From: Bacillus carboniphilus
Lineage (GTDB): Bacteria > Bacillota > Bacilli > Bacillales > JAIVKR01
Direction: 5' to 3'
DNA length: 64,000 nucleotides
NCBI RefSeq assembly: GCF_020524035.2
Contig: NZ_CP129013.1
Span: forward strand, 434,001-498,000
The notes beneath the pieces were generated by a model. The model saw nothing but the letters and a program-made list of their open reading frames with translations, was not told the DNA's origin and made no database searches. A program made the position numbers and the translations under genes. How positions within the stretch are numbered: the first letter of the stretch is position 1; each line of letters opens with the position of its first letter. Shown one piece after another: positions 17,621 through 26,545 of the stretch.

Positions 17621-18488
17621 CGTCAATTCCACCTTTAGTTTCATTCGTTAAATATACACATAAATCACTGGTTTTCACGCTAGAGATTTCTAAACTAGAG
17701 TCTAAATTTAGTTGTAAGGTCTGGTTATTTTTTACAACAGCATAAAGTGTGTTTTTTCCTAGTTCTTTTTCAAACAATATTTCTTTTCCGCTTAGGAACT
17801 CCTTCACTTTTTCGGATGGCCCTTTAATTCCTCCAGCCCATTCTGTTAGTTCTGAAATCGGTTGGTGAAGAAGGACTTGCCCCTTTTTTAAAAGGAGAAC
17901 ATCTTCAATAAGGTTATCAATTTCATCTAAATGATGACTTGATATAAGAATCGTACGTGGAAAAGCGATAAAATCTTTGACCATGACCTGATACATATCT
18001 TTCCTAACGGATTCATCCATTCCAGTCATAGGTTCATCAAGGATGGTCAGCGGACAACGAGAAGCTAAACCGAAAATTAAGTTAAACGTACTCGTTTTTC
18101 CTTTTGAAAGCTGATGATGATATTGTTTTGAATTAAAAGAAAAGTAGTCAAGTAATCGATTAGATAGTGAATGGTTCCAATTGGGGTAAAAGCGTTTGCC
18201 CCAATCAAACACCTCACCAAGAGGAATCGTTTTAGGGAACGTCATATTTTCATCAACAAAAATCGTATTTGCTGAAACGGTTAAACTGTTGAAAGGTTTC
18301 TCTGAAAATACGTTTATGTCACCACTTGTTTCTTTTATGTGACCTGCAATGATGTTTAACAAGGTGGTTTTTCCTACACCATTTCTTCCGATAATGCCAG
18401 TTATTTTGTTTCCTTCAATTGTAAAAGAAAGATTGTTTAAGATTTTGTTTGATCCGTATGTTTTTACTAGATTTCTACATTTTATCAC
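17601..18488 (-). CDS. ABC transporter ATPase (YtrB-like)
   Basis: A 295-residue ATPase with Walker A GRNGVGKTT, a signature reading LSKGKTS in place of LSGGQ, Walker B LTILDEPMTGMD, and the H-loop in ISSHHLDEI. The LSKG-type signature is usual for the ABC-2 ATPases that sit behind YtrA-type GntR regulators. Its start overlaps the regulator by 4 bases (ATGA). Confidence 0.85.
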   Translation of the reverse strand: MIKCRNLVKTYGSNKILNNLSFTIEGNKITGIIGRNGVGKTTLLNIIAGHIKETSGDINVFSEKPFNSLTVSANTIFVDENMTFPKTIPLGEVFDWGKRFYPNWNHSLSNRLLDYFSFNSKQYHHQLSKGKTSTFNLIFGLASRCPLTILDEPMTGMDESVRKDMYQVMVKDFIAFPRTILISSHHLDEIDNLIEDVLLLKKGQVLLHQPISELTEWAGGIKGPSEKVKEFLSGKEILFEKELGKNTLYAVVKNNQTLQLNLDSSLEISSVKTSDLCVYLTNETKGGIDDVFSNN

Positions 18489-18862
18489 CTTTCTGACCCC
18501 CTTTTCATTTCTTCTCTAAGAATCTGTATTAATGTTTGTTCATTAATTTGTAGCTGTGCTGCTTCTAAAACGAGTTCTTTTACTAAACGATCAAACGTTT
18601 GATTTTTCCGTTTAGCGATAATTCTTTCTTTTGCTCCTGCCGAGACGAACATACCGAGCCCCCTTTTTTTGTACAAAATTTTTTCATGGAAAAGGAGATT
18701 AAGCCCTTTTGCGGCCGTAGCAGGATTAATGGTATACATTTCAGCTAATTGATATTGAGAATACACTTTTTCATCCTCGTCAAAATGACCATTCAAAATT
18801 TCTGTTTCAATCCATTCTGCGATTTGAACATAGATAGGATTGGGACTATTTGAGTTAAGTAT
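18485..18862 (-). CDS. GntR-family regulator (YtrA subfamily), apparent ATA start
   Basis: A short GntR regulator of about 125 residues: winged helix (YSQYQLAEMYTINPATAAKG, then ILYKKRGLGMFVS) and a small C-terminal dimer helix, typical of the YtrA subfamily. The first canonical ATG in frame would remove the conserved N-terminal helix. Reading upstream, PNPIYVQIAEWIETEILNGH is clearly coding. The frame then begins at an ATA codon (18862-18860) placed 8 bases after a perfect AAGGAGG. No ATG, GTG or TTG exists further upstream before a stop. It probably represses its own operon through the palindrome at 18905. Confidence 0.75.
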   Translation of the reverse strand: MLNSNSPNPIYVQIAEWIETEILNGHFDEDEKVYSQYQLAEMYTINPATAAKGLNLLFHEKILYKKRGLGMFVSAGAKERIIAKRKNQTFDRLVKELVLEAAQLQINEQTLIQILREEMKRGSER

Positions 18863-18904
18863 TGGTTTCGCCTCCTTATAACCTAGTGCATTACTGTTGT
18901 AATG

Positions 18905-18916
18905 TAGTATATACTA
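18905..18916. promoter_or_regulatory. Candidate GntR operator
   Basis: The perfect palindrome TAGTATATACTA lies about 43 bases upstream of the GntR start, where the promoter should be. YtrA-type regulators bind AT-rich inverted repeats of this sort. Confidence 0.45.
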
Positions 18917-19030
18917 TTACGGAAGTTTTTACAATAAAAAATTAGCTTTTATCTTAAAAAAAAACTTATGGTAAGTAGCGTTAAAATGAATCATTTAGAA
19001 GGGCTTTATTTTCTATACCTAGCTTTAGTT

Positions 19031-19168
19031 TGCGGAAGCACCTGCGTAGCAGGAGGTGTGGTATAAAACCACCTACTTTTAGTAGCATTTCTTTTAGTCG
19101 GCTTTAGCCGATAAAACTCGTAGGCGGTTCAGTCCGCCTACGAGAAACCTCCGTACTTTAGTGCGGAG
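19031..19168. other. Hairpin-rich intergenic element (possible IS200/IS605 end or structured RNA)
   Basis: Six consecutive hairpins: CCTGC/GCAGG, GTGGT/ACCAC, CTAC/GTAG, TCGGCT/AGCCGA, the 11-bp CTCGTAGGCGG/CCGCCTACGAG (19117-19144) and CTCCGTAC/GTGCGGAG (19149-19168). Loops repeatedly read TTTAG. CTTTAG-looped hairpins near a terminus are typical of IS200/IS605 ends and of TnpB guide RNAs, but no tnpA or tnpB is present. The surrounding stretch 18917-19305 has no other recognisable gene. Confidence 0.5.
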
Positions 19169-19305
19169 TCGTTTATTTCGTGAAAATCATGAGGAGTTTA
19201 TTTGAAAGATTGAATAAGGTTGTCTTCATCAACATTGTAACCAATTTTGACGCTGAGACGTAGTATATGATGTTAAGAATGTTTAAATAGGAGGAATATA
19301 GATAT

Positions 19306-20493
19306 ATGTTTTATCATCACCATTGGGGACGTGGAAACAATGACCCTTTCCTATATCAATTACCTATGGATACCTATATAGCAGCACCTCAACAAGTTTT
19401 CAGTCAGATTAACCCTCACCTTCGATATGAAGATATTCAATGTTTGGTTAAGAATAAATTACTGGAAATTGAAAGGATTTCATTTTTGAGGATGAGATAT
19501 GGTTTATCTTTTCCAGAAGCCAGACAGTGGGCAAGAACTTGGGATAGTTATCATTTAAACAAGGTTCAACAAAAAGGAGGTCATCATTACAAACCAAATT
19601 TCTCACTTTCAAGGAGTAGCATCTTAAATTTTGAATCGCTGGTCAATCAATATGCTTCAAATGCATACCTTGGCCTTTTAAAACTATCAAGTCAATATTC
19701 TGAATCAAGCACATATGAACTAACTTCAGTAGATATTTATGATTTGACAGCATCTGACGTATATATTAAAGAGCAATCATCAAATATTTCCTATGAAGAT
19801 ACAGGAAGTATGTTATATATGGGTACTTCTACACTCAAAAACAGTAGCTCAGATACTCAAAACTTGACAACACAATCTTTCACAAAAACGACAACTGATT
19901 CTATCTCCTATACTGTCACTGAAGGGATTGATGTTGGAACAAAAATATCCGCTTCAGGAACTATTTTTGGAGGAGAAGTAAGTTCCACTTTTTCTTATAG
20001 TAGTACAGATACAACGTCAAGTTCGTCATCAGTTTCTTATACAGCTTCAGCTCAAGATATTTCTGTACCAGCTAATACAACAGCAATTGTAGATGTATAT
20101 CTACAAAAAGCAACACTAACTGGTACTGTTGATTTACATGCAGCTCTTAATGGAAATATACAAGTTGAGTGGAAGGTGGATGGCGTTTTTGATAAGACAG
20201 TTTTTACACCCTATTTATTTTTTTATGAAGCCATTGACTTTGGGGGAGCATCGGATTTACCTGACACTCTTTCACTTGATAAAACAAATAATAAACTCTT
20301 ATTTAATGGAACAGGCAGTTATACGTCAAATTATGGCGCAAATTTTATTGTAGAGGTTTCATATGCTAACAGTGATGAATCGGTAGCATCAAGAGAAGGA
20401 AATGATTCAATTAAATACTCGATACCAGTTAAGCCTATAGATAAAGAAATAATCAAAACGACCACAGTAATTATACCTAAAGAAGAAGATTAA
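19306..20493 (+). CDS. ETX/MTX2-family (aerolysin-like) pore-forming toxin
   Basis: A 395-residue protein whose residues about 185-275 match the central beta-pore region of the epsilon-toxin/MTX2 family. It shows TTQSFTKTTTDSISYTVTEG, an insertion loop with alternating Ser/Thr and hydrophobic residues (TKISASGTIFGGEVSSTFSY), a Ser/Thr-rich return strand, and the hallmark SVPANTTAIVDVYLQKATL. The N-terminal 110 or so residues (His-rich start, HLRYEDIQCLVKNKLLEIER) form a different, helical domain not recognised. There is no signal peptide, so release by lysis or packing in a spore/parasporal body is possible. AGGAGG precedes the ATG. Monocistronic, beside a hairpin-rich element, which may hint at transfer. 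Confidence 0.8.
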   Translation: MFYHHHWGRGNNDPFLYQLPMDTYIAAPQQVFSQINPHLRYEDIQCLVKNKLLEIERISFLRMRYGLSFPEARQWARTWDSYHLNKVQQKGGHHYKPNFSLSRSSILNFESLVNQYASNAYLGLLKLSSQYSESSTYELTSVDIYDLTASDVYIKEQSSNISYEDTGSMLYMGTSTLKNSSSDTQNLTTQSFTKTTTDSISYTVTEGIDVGTKISASGTIFGGEVSSTFSYSSTDTTSSSSSVSYTASAQDISVPANTTAIVDVYLQKATLTGTVDLHAALNGNIQVEWKVDGVFDKTVFTPYLFFYEAIDFGGASDLPDTLSLDKTNNKLLFNGTGSYTSNYGANFIVEVSYANSDESVASREGNDSIKYSIPVKPIDKEIIKTTTVIIPKEED

Positions 20494-20582
20494 ACCACTA
20501 GTGGCCGTTTTAAGTTAGTAGCTTTGAAGAAAAAATATTATGGGTGTTATGAAATTTGAGTATGCTTGAAATTGCTCTTGAT

Positions 20583-22739
20583 TTATTTAAACTGAAATTC
20601 GACTTTCTTTTCTGCTTCATTCCAAGACAAAGAGGCATCGAACGTTTTGTCGCCTTTTTTAAATCCTTTAATTTTGTTGGTCTTTCCTGTGTCTAATATT
20701 TTTTTAACATTTGCTTGCGAAATTGTTTTTCCTAAGATCTTTTTAGAAATAGAAAACTTGCAATCGGTCTTCTTGTAGTTTGAACAGCCGTAAAATTTCC
20801 CGAAATCAATAATTGAGCCTCCGCACAGTTTACATGTACCAACTTTCATTTTTGTTTTTTTATATGGTTTTTGCGTAGATTGTGAACAGATTTCTTCTAC
20901 TTGACCTTGATCAAATGACCAGGTTTCTTTTTGTTGTTTAGCATCTTCAATTAATTTTAATGCGAGCTTACTTACTTGCTCCATAAAAGCTTTAGGAGAG
21001 GCTTTACCTTTACTAATTTCTGCTATTCTCTGTTCCCACTTTGCTGTCATGCTAGCCGAAGTTAAAAGATTCTCTCCAAGTGCTTCAATAATGAGCATTC
21101 CTTTAGAGGTTGCAAAAACTTGGTTTTTTTTAATATCAATATAGTTTCGTGATTTTAATAGATTAATAATACTTGCTCTTGTTGCTTCCGTTCCTAACCC
21201 TTCCGTTTGATTTAGTATTTTTTCTAACTCACGATCTTCTAAATGTTTTCCTGCTGTTTTCATTAACGTAATTAAGTTTCCTTCTGTGTAACGTTTAGGC
21301 GGTTGCGTCATGCTTTCTCGTAAGTTGATTTTTGCAACGCTTCCTTTTTCTCCAATGTTTACGTCTGGAAGGAGTTGGTCTTTTTCTTTATCATCTTCAA
21401 AGAATACTTTTCTCCATCCTTCATCAATGAGTTTCTTTCCCTTTGATCGAAATTCAGCCCGACTATCTACTAGAGAGTCGAGTGTCATATAACTAAATTT
21501 GGCAGGCGGATAATGAGCGGCAATTAACCTTCTAACAATAAGGTCAAATATTCTTCTTTCTTCAACTGAAAGTTTTGAAACGTTCGGAACTTGTTCCGTT
21601 GGTATAATTGCATAATGATCAGTTACTTTTTTTTCATTCACATATCGTTTGTTGCTTAAAATCGATTGTATTGGCGCAGGTAATAACGCTTGATAATCCT
21701 CAATACTTTTTAATTGATCAAAAATAATAGGGATCGTTAACGCTTCTTCTTTCGTTATAAAACTTGAGTCTGAACGAGGATAAGAAATAACACCTTTCAA
21801 ATAAAGCTTTTGAGCAATATCTAATGTTTTTTGTGGTGGATATTTAAACAATTTATTAGCTGTTGCTTGTAGGCTGGAAAGGTTAAAAAGGAAAGGAGGG
21901 TGGTACACTTTTTCTTCCTCTTTTACATTTACAACGGATGCCGGTTTGTTTTTACAAAACTCCCCAATCGCTATAGCTTGCTTTTGATCCATGATCTTTG
22001 TTTCACCTTTAAAATGCCATTTCGCTTGAATATCGTATTCTCCGTATGTTAATTTTGCTTCTACTTCCCAAAAAGGTTGCGGTTTAAAATCAGTTATTTC
22101 TTGTTCTCTTTTGACGATTAAAGCGAGTGTAGGAGTTTGCACTCGTCCGATAGAAAATACATCTTTCACTCCTTGTTCTTTCAGTAAAAGGGTATATAAT
22201 CTGGATATATTCATACCAATGAGCCAATCGGCACAAGCTCTGCTTAATGCACCATAATATAGTGAACGTGTTTCATTTTCAGTAAGGAGATTTGAAAACC
22301 CAGTTTTGACCGATTTTTCTGTTAAAGATGAGATCCATAACCGTTTCATCGGTTTTTGAACACCACATAGTTTAATAATCGTTCGAACAATAAGTTCTCC
22401 TTCGCGGCCCGCATCACCCCCGATCACAACTTCTGTTACGCTCGGCTGTTTTAATAGGTCTTTGATGGTCTTAAATTGTTTATATTTATTTTTTGAAACC
22501 TTATATTGAAATTTGTCAGGCATGATAGGTAACCTATTGATATCCCATTTTTTCCATTCTGGTTTATATTCTTCAGGCGGCTTTAATTCACAAAGGTGTC
22601 CAATTGCCCAAGTGATTTGTGCTCCTTGAGGGAAAAGCTCGTTAGGAGTAATTTCATAATATCCGATCTTTTTTTTATGGTTAAAAGGGGCTGCTAGCTT
22701 CGCCGCTTGATCAGGTTTCTCGGCAATCACAATTTTCAT
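20583..22739 (-). CDS. topB: DNA topoisomerase III
   Basis: A 718-residue type IA topoisomerase that relaxes and decatenates DNA through a 5'-phosphotyrosine. The TOPRIM domain (MKIVIAEKPDQAAKLA, GGDAGREGELIVR), the active-site Tyr in LYLKGVISYPRSDSSFI, and the RVQTPTLALIVKREQEI segment are all present. A C-terminal zinc-ribbon-like part (CKLCGGSIIDFGKFYGCSNY...C) is followed by a short C-terminal domain. The length is normal for Bacillus TopB. No operon partner. Confidence 0.95.
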   Translation of the reverse strand: MKIVIAEKPDQAAKLAAPFNHKKKIGYYEITPNELFPQGAQITWAIGHLCELKPPEEYKPEWKKWDINRLPIMPDKFQYKVSKNKYKQFKTIKDLLKQPSVTEVVIGGDAGREGELIVRTIIKLCGVQKPMKRLWISSLTEKSVKTGFSNLLTENETRSLYYGALSRACADWLIGMNISRLYTLLLKEQGVKDVFSIGRVQTPTLALIVKREQEITDFKPQPFWEVEAKLTYGEYDIQAKWHFKGETKIMDQKQAIAIGEFCKNKPASVVNVKEEEKVYHPPFLFNLSSLQATANKLFKYPPQKTLDIAQKLYLKGVISYPRSDSSFITKEEALTIPIIFDQLKSIEDYQALLPAPIQSILSNKRYVNEKKVTDHYAIIPTEQVPNVSKLSVEERRIFDLIVRRLIAAHYPPAKFSYMTLDSLVDSRAEFRSKGKKLIDEGWRKVFFEDDKEKDQLLPDVNIGEKGSVAKINLRESMTQPPKRYTEGNLITLMKTAGKHLEDRELEKILNQTEGLGTEATRASIINLLKSRNYIDIKKNQVFATSKGMLIIEALGENLLTSASMTAKWEQRIAEISKGKASPKAFMEQVSKLALKLIEDAKQQKETWSFDQGQVEEICSQSTQKPYKKTKMKVGTCKLCGGSIIDFGKFYGCSNYKKTDCKFSISKKILGKTISQANVKKILDTGKTNKIKGFKKGDKTFDASLSWNEAEKKVEFQFK

Positions 22740-22864
22740 AAAATAATCCTCTCTAAACTTGAATTCGTTCCATTTCGCTCTCTCCCTTTATAGCATATTT
22801 TCATTTGTATGGGTAGCTGGTCATTTCTCACGAATGGTAATTTTATTTAAATGATGCATATTAG

Positions 22865-22893
22865 TTTACATTTCGAGTAACGAAATATATGAT
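22865..22893 (+). promoter_or_regulatory. Promoter with embedded inverted repeat upstream of MFS gene
   Basis: TTTACA, a 17-base spacer, then TATGAT. The inverted repeat ATTTCGagtaaCGAAAT (22870-22886) fills the spacer and is a likely operator for an unknown repressor. Confidence 0.5.
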
Positions 22894-22937
22894 AATTAAA
22901 GTAAATTTGAAATGACTTAGTTAGAGGTGACCCTTAA

Positions 22938-24311
22938 ATGGAAGGTCAAGAAAAGAAGTTGGTCTTTTTAGTTTGTATGGTTTTAGCTTTTTCGGTATTA
23001 AATGGTACGATGTTCAATGTGGCGATTCCTGATATCGCTAAATCTTTTGATTTGTTACCTTCACAAGTAAGCTGGGTACTGACAGCCTACATTGTTGTTT
23101 TTGCAGTTGGCTCACTTCTATATGGAAAATTAGCAGATATTTATTCAATTCGAACGATTTTTACATTTGGAATTGCTCTTTTCTCAACAGGTGCATTTAT
23201 AGGTTTTATTTCGATAAATTTTGAAATGCTTTTAGTAGCGAGAATCATCCAAGCTTTAGGAGGGGCGACTATTCCAGCTTTGGCGTTTTTAATACCGATT
23301 CGTTTTCTCCCTCATATTAAAGGAAAGGTGTTCGGGATGATTTCTTCAACGGTGGCGTTTGCTTCTGGAGTGGGACCTATTTTCGGTGGAATCATCGGGG
23401 GAATGTTGAATTGGCGATTTATGTTTTTATTAGCCGTTTCATCAGCAATTACCATTCCTTTATTCCTGAAATGGCTTCCTAAAGAAGAGAAGAAACAAGG
23501 AAAAATTGATTATTTAGGTGCACTATTAGTAGGGTTATTCATTGTGAATTTATTACTATATATCACAAGTTTTAATGTTTACTTTCTTCTATTATTTGTT
23601 TTGTTCTTTAGCTTATTTATTTGGAGAACAAAGAAAGTGGAACAGCCATTTATTGATCCGTTGCTATTTAAAAATCAAAATTACTTGATGACAATCTTAA
23701 CGAGTTTTCTAAGTACAGCTGTATTATTTGGTTTGATTTTCTTGATGCCTATTATGCTCAGAGACGTTTATCATCTATCTACGATTGGCATTGGCTTTGT
23801 TTTGTTCCCAGGTGCCTTTTTATCAGGGATGGTCGGACAAATTATCGGGTCAATTATTGATAGACGAGGGGGAATTCCTGTCTTAAAGACAGCTCTTGTT
23901 TTAATTAGCTCAGGTCTATTTTTATTATCAACGTTTGCAGGAAGTTTCCCATGGCTTTTAGCGATTTGTTTAATGGTCGCTTATGTTGGATTCCCATTAA
24001 TGCAAAGCTCAACGGCTGATTTGCTTTCAGATTTTTTAGAAAGTCATCAGCAAGGGGTAGGATTAGGCTTATTTAATTTGTTAAACTTTACCGCTGGGGC
24101 TTTAAGTAGTACTATTATCGGGAAAATTTTAGATCAGCAAACGACTTCGGTACATTTAAACTTATTTAATAGCCATGAACAAAGCTTTATATATAGTAAT
24201 GTTTTAATTGGATTAGTGATGATTGCTCTTATTGCGTTTATTTTCTTTTCGTATAGTTTTACAAAGAAGAAACGTCATTTTCCTTCAAATGAAATAGTGA
24301 GAGAACAATAA
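22938..24311 (+). CDS. MFS drug:H+ antiporter, 14-helix (DHA2, Tet(L)-like)
   Basis: A 457-residue major facilitator with 14 predicted membrane helices. Motif A is LYGKLADIYSIRTIFTFG in loop 2-3, and motif C is the Gly-rich VGPIFGGIIGGMLNWRF in helix 5. Length and pattern resemble Tet(K)/Tet(L) and LmrB pumps, but helix-level differences do not allow a substrate call. It has its own promoter with an embedded operator-like palindrome and ends in a perfect palindromic terminator. Confidence 0.82.
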   Translation: MEGQEKKLVFLVCMVLAFSVLNGTMFNVAIPDIAKSFDLLPSQVSWVLTAYIVVFAVGSLLYGKLADIYSIRTIFTFGIALFSTGAFIGFISINFEMLLVARIIQALGGATIPALAFLIPIRFLPHIKGKVFGMISSTVAFASGVGPIFGGIIGGMLNWRFMFLLAVSSAITIPLFLKWLPKEEKKQGKIDYLGALLVGLFIVNLLLYITSFNVYFLLLFVLFFSLFIWRTKKVEQPFIDPLLFKNQNYLMTILTSFLSTAVLFGLIFLMPIMLRDVYHLSTIGIGFVLFPGAFLSGMVGQIIGSIIDRRGGIPVLKTALVLISSGLFLLSTFAGSFPWLLAICLMVAYVGFPLMQSSTADLLSDFLESHQQGVGLGLFNLLNFTAGALSSTIIGKILDQQTTSVHLNLFNSHEQSFIYSNVLIGLVMIALIAFIFFSYSFTKKKRHFPSNEIVREQ

Positions 24312-24334
24312 TTCGCTTAAGCGAATTATTGTTC
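24303..24334. terminator. Perfect 32-bp palindromic bidirectional terminator
   Basis: GAACAATAATTCGC pairs with GCGAATTATTGTTC around TTAA. It contains the MFS stop codon and overlaps the last codons of the converging GNAT gene. Confidence 0.7.
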
Positions 24335-24838
24335 AATCCAAAAACGCATGACCACATTGCCATTTTCTTCGGTATATCTTGACTCCAAATTTCCTCCGTT
24401 TTTCTCAATGGTTTTCTTTGAAGCAAGTTTTTTTTCATCACAAGTAACGAGTACTCTTTTAATATCCATTTCTTTCGCTTTTTCTAAACTTAGAGCTAAA
24501 ATCTTGCTGGCATATCCATTTCCACGTTCCAAAGGTCGCACCCCATAACCGATGTGTCCACCTTTCGTTTTTAACTTATCATTTAATCTGTGACGAATGT
24601 TGGCAGCAGCTACTATCTTTCCTTCATCATTGACAAGCAAAAAAGTGGAGTTCGGGACAAAAGAGGAAGAGGTGTGCTCTTTTAGTTCTTGTTTTTTAAA
24701 AAAGTCTAATAAGGTATTAAAATTGCTCGGGTCCTCACTAACACTCCAAGGAACAATTTTTTCTCCACTTTCCATCCACTCATGATAAAAATCTAAATAA
24801 GCTTCTTTTACTTCTATCATTGGTTTAATTAATTGCAT
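24326..24838 (-). CDS. GNAT-family N-acetyltransferase
   Basis: A 170-residue GNAT-fold enzyme. Motif A (HIGYGVRPLERGNGYASKIL, with the Arg-x-x-Gly-x-Gly/Ala acetyl-CoA loop) and the following CDEKKLASKKTIEKNGG strand-helix are clear. This subtype is common in Firmicutes and often annotated without known substrate. AGAGGTG precedes the ATG. Converges with the MFS gene. Confidence 0.85.
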   Translation of the reverse strand: MQLIKPMIEVKEAYLDFYHEWMESGEKIVPWSVSEDPSNFNTLLDFFKKQELKEHTSSSFVPNSTFLLVNDEGKIVAAANIRHRLNDKLKTKGGHIGYGVRPLERGNGYASKILALSLEKAKEMDIKRVLVTCDEKKLASKKTIEKNGGNLESRYTEENGNVVMRFWIEQ

Positions 24839-25084
24839 AATTTCACCTCTTTTTGTAAGTATAATAAAAGGTAGGGGGAAATTCTACAAAGAAGGATGAG
24901 GTAAACACTATATGTTAGAAATAAAACGTAATAAAAAAATAGATATTGACCATTTGGAGAAAACGTTCACGGACTTGTCATCTTTGTGAAATATTGATCA
25001 TTCAAAATGGACAACCTTTATGTTATATTAGAAATATAAAGAGAAACAAATACTTAATTTAAAAACTTACAGGTGGTGGTTACC

Positions 25085-25906
25085 ATGGCTTTTTGGCCTC
25101 ATATTATTTCTATGCCGCTATACTTTGCATTACTTTGGTTTATCATTCACATCTTTCGTAAACATTACAAGGCTTCCCTTTATTTTTGGATCGCTACTTT
25201 ATTCACATTTCCGCTTTGGATGATGGGAGGAGTAGAAGGATGGTTTCGCTGGGTTAAAATATTAAGCGTAATCATTCCAACGATCATCATTGCGATCGCC
25301 CGTGTTTCCGTTATAGAAGAACGCAAGGGTAAGTTTTGGAAGTTTTTCCAAAATGACAAATTTTTATGGTTCCCGTATGGTATATTGTTTTTAAACATTT
25401 TAGAAGCAACCATTAAAGATGCTCAGCTCGGAAACTACTTCAACTCAGCAACAGGTTTCTTACTATGTGTAACGATCCCATTTGCACCGAAGTTTTGGTC
25501 CATTACAAAAACGCATTACGGAGATTTAGTTGGTTTTACAACCGCTTCTTGGAACTTCCTTTATACAACGTGGAATGCATGTTTCGTTTTCGCTGAAAGT
25601 CCAGTTTATTTTGGTAGTTCATTGTGTATCTTATTAGTAGCTGAAATTTATCCTATTGTGAAGAAACGACCTGAATTATACATTACAGCTCGTATGTTTA
25701 CGTTAGCGGCACATTTATTGTTACGTGCTTGCTACGATGTGTTCCCACAAGTAATGAATACATCTAGTTGGTATGATCCACAAGTATTAAAAGTATGGGG
25801 AATCATCAACTTTGTCTTAATTGTTCCTTATACTTTCTGGCATATGTGGCAGCTTCATACGATGAATGCGGAAAACTCTTTCCGTCGTATAAAACCAGCC
25901 CTCTAG
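25085..25906 (+). CDS. Multi-pass membrane protein, DUF5692-like
   Basis: About 273 residues with seven or eight hydrophobic segments rich in Trp and aromatic residues (WLFIIHIF-like start, GGVEGWFRWVKILSVI, FTTASWNFLYTTWNACFVFA). It looks like the DUF5692 family, whose function is not known. I chose ATG 25085 because AGGTGGT lies 7 bases before it, although the frame opens 12 bases earlier. Monocistronic, followed by a terminator. Confidence 0.7.
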   Translation: MAFWPHIISMPLYFALLWFIIHIFRKHYKASLYFWIATLFTFPLWMMGGVEGWFRWVKILSVIIPTIIIAIARVSVIEERKGKFWKFFQNDKFLWFPYGILFLNILEATIKDAQLGNYFNSATGFLLCVTIPFAPKFWSITKTHYGDLVGFTTASWNFLYTTWNACFVFAESPVYFGSSLCILLVAEIYPIVKKRPELYITARMFTLAAHLLLRACYDVFPQVMNTSSWYDPQVLKVWGIINFVLIVPYTFWHMWQLHTMNAENSFRRIKPAL

Positions 25907-25937
25907 TAGGAGGGAAATAACTAAAGATCTTAAGAAT

Positions 25938-25980
25938 AAAGCAAGTGGAGGATGGGAAACTTATTCTTCACTTGCTTTTT
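25938..25980 (+). terminator. Rho-independent terminator
   Basis: AAAGCAAGTG pairs with CACTTGCTTT, followed by TTT. Confidence 0.75.
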
Positions 25981-25998
25981 GTATTGTTTAAGAAATGT

Positions 25999-26514
25999 TT
26001 AGTCTATGAGTTTTAATTGATAGTCCTTTCCTTTTTGAACATAAACATCAACCGATAGTTTAATAAGTTCTAAATCTTTTTCTGTAATTTGACGAACGAT
26101 TCTTCCAGGAGATCCAACCACTAATGACCTAGGTGGAATCGTCTTATTAGATGGAATGAGTGTATTTGCTCCAATGATGCTTTCTTCACCAATTTCTACT
26201 CCATCCAAAATGGTAGAGCCCATGCCAATTATGCAACGATTATGAATTGTGCAACCATGTAAAACGGCATTGTGACCGACTGTAACTTCATTTCCGATAG
26301 ATAAAGGAGAGCCTTCATAAAGGTGACACGTGACATTGTCCTGAATGCTTGTTTTAGCTCCAATCTTAATAGGTCCTTCATCTCCACGTAACACGGAGTT
26401 AAACCAAATAGTAGAATATCTTTCAATGGACACATTCCCAATTATATGAGCTCCTGGGGCCACAAAGACCGTTTCATGGATAGATGGTTCAATACCATTA
26501 TATTGATGCTTCAA
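25999..26514 (-). CDS. Gamma-carbonic-anhydrase-like hexapeptide-repeat protein
   Basis: A left-handed beta-helix protein of about 171 residues of the YrdA/PaaY/gamma-CA type. The metal-ligand histidines lie in DNVTCHLYEG, VGHNAVLHG and its neighbour, and the trimer-forming hexapeptide repeats run from residue 20 to 140. The frame is open upstream to 26589, but those 25 residues are encoded by a short mobile-like element (26546-26594). I start at TTG 26514, which has GGGAGGGA six bases upstream and gives the usual N-terminus (KHQYNGIEPSIHETVFVAPG). Confidence 0.82.
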   Translation of the reverse strand: MKHQYNGIEPSIHETVFVAPGAHIIGNVSIERYSTIWFNSVLRGDEGPIKIGAKTSIQDNVTCHLYEGSPLSIGNEVTVGHNAVLHGCTIHNRCIIGMGSTILDGVEIGEESIIGANTLIPSNKTIPPRSLVVGSPGRIVRQITEKDLELIKLSVDVYVQKGKDYQLKLID

Positions 26515-26545
26515 AGGTAATCCCTCCCAATTGAAATATTCTATT

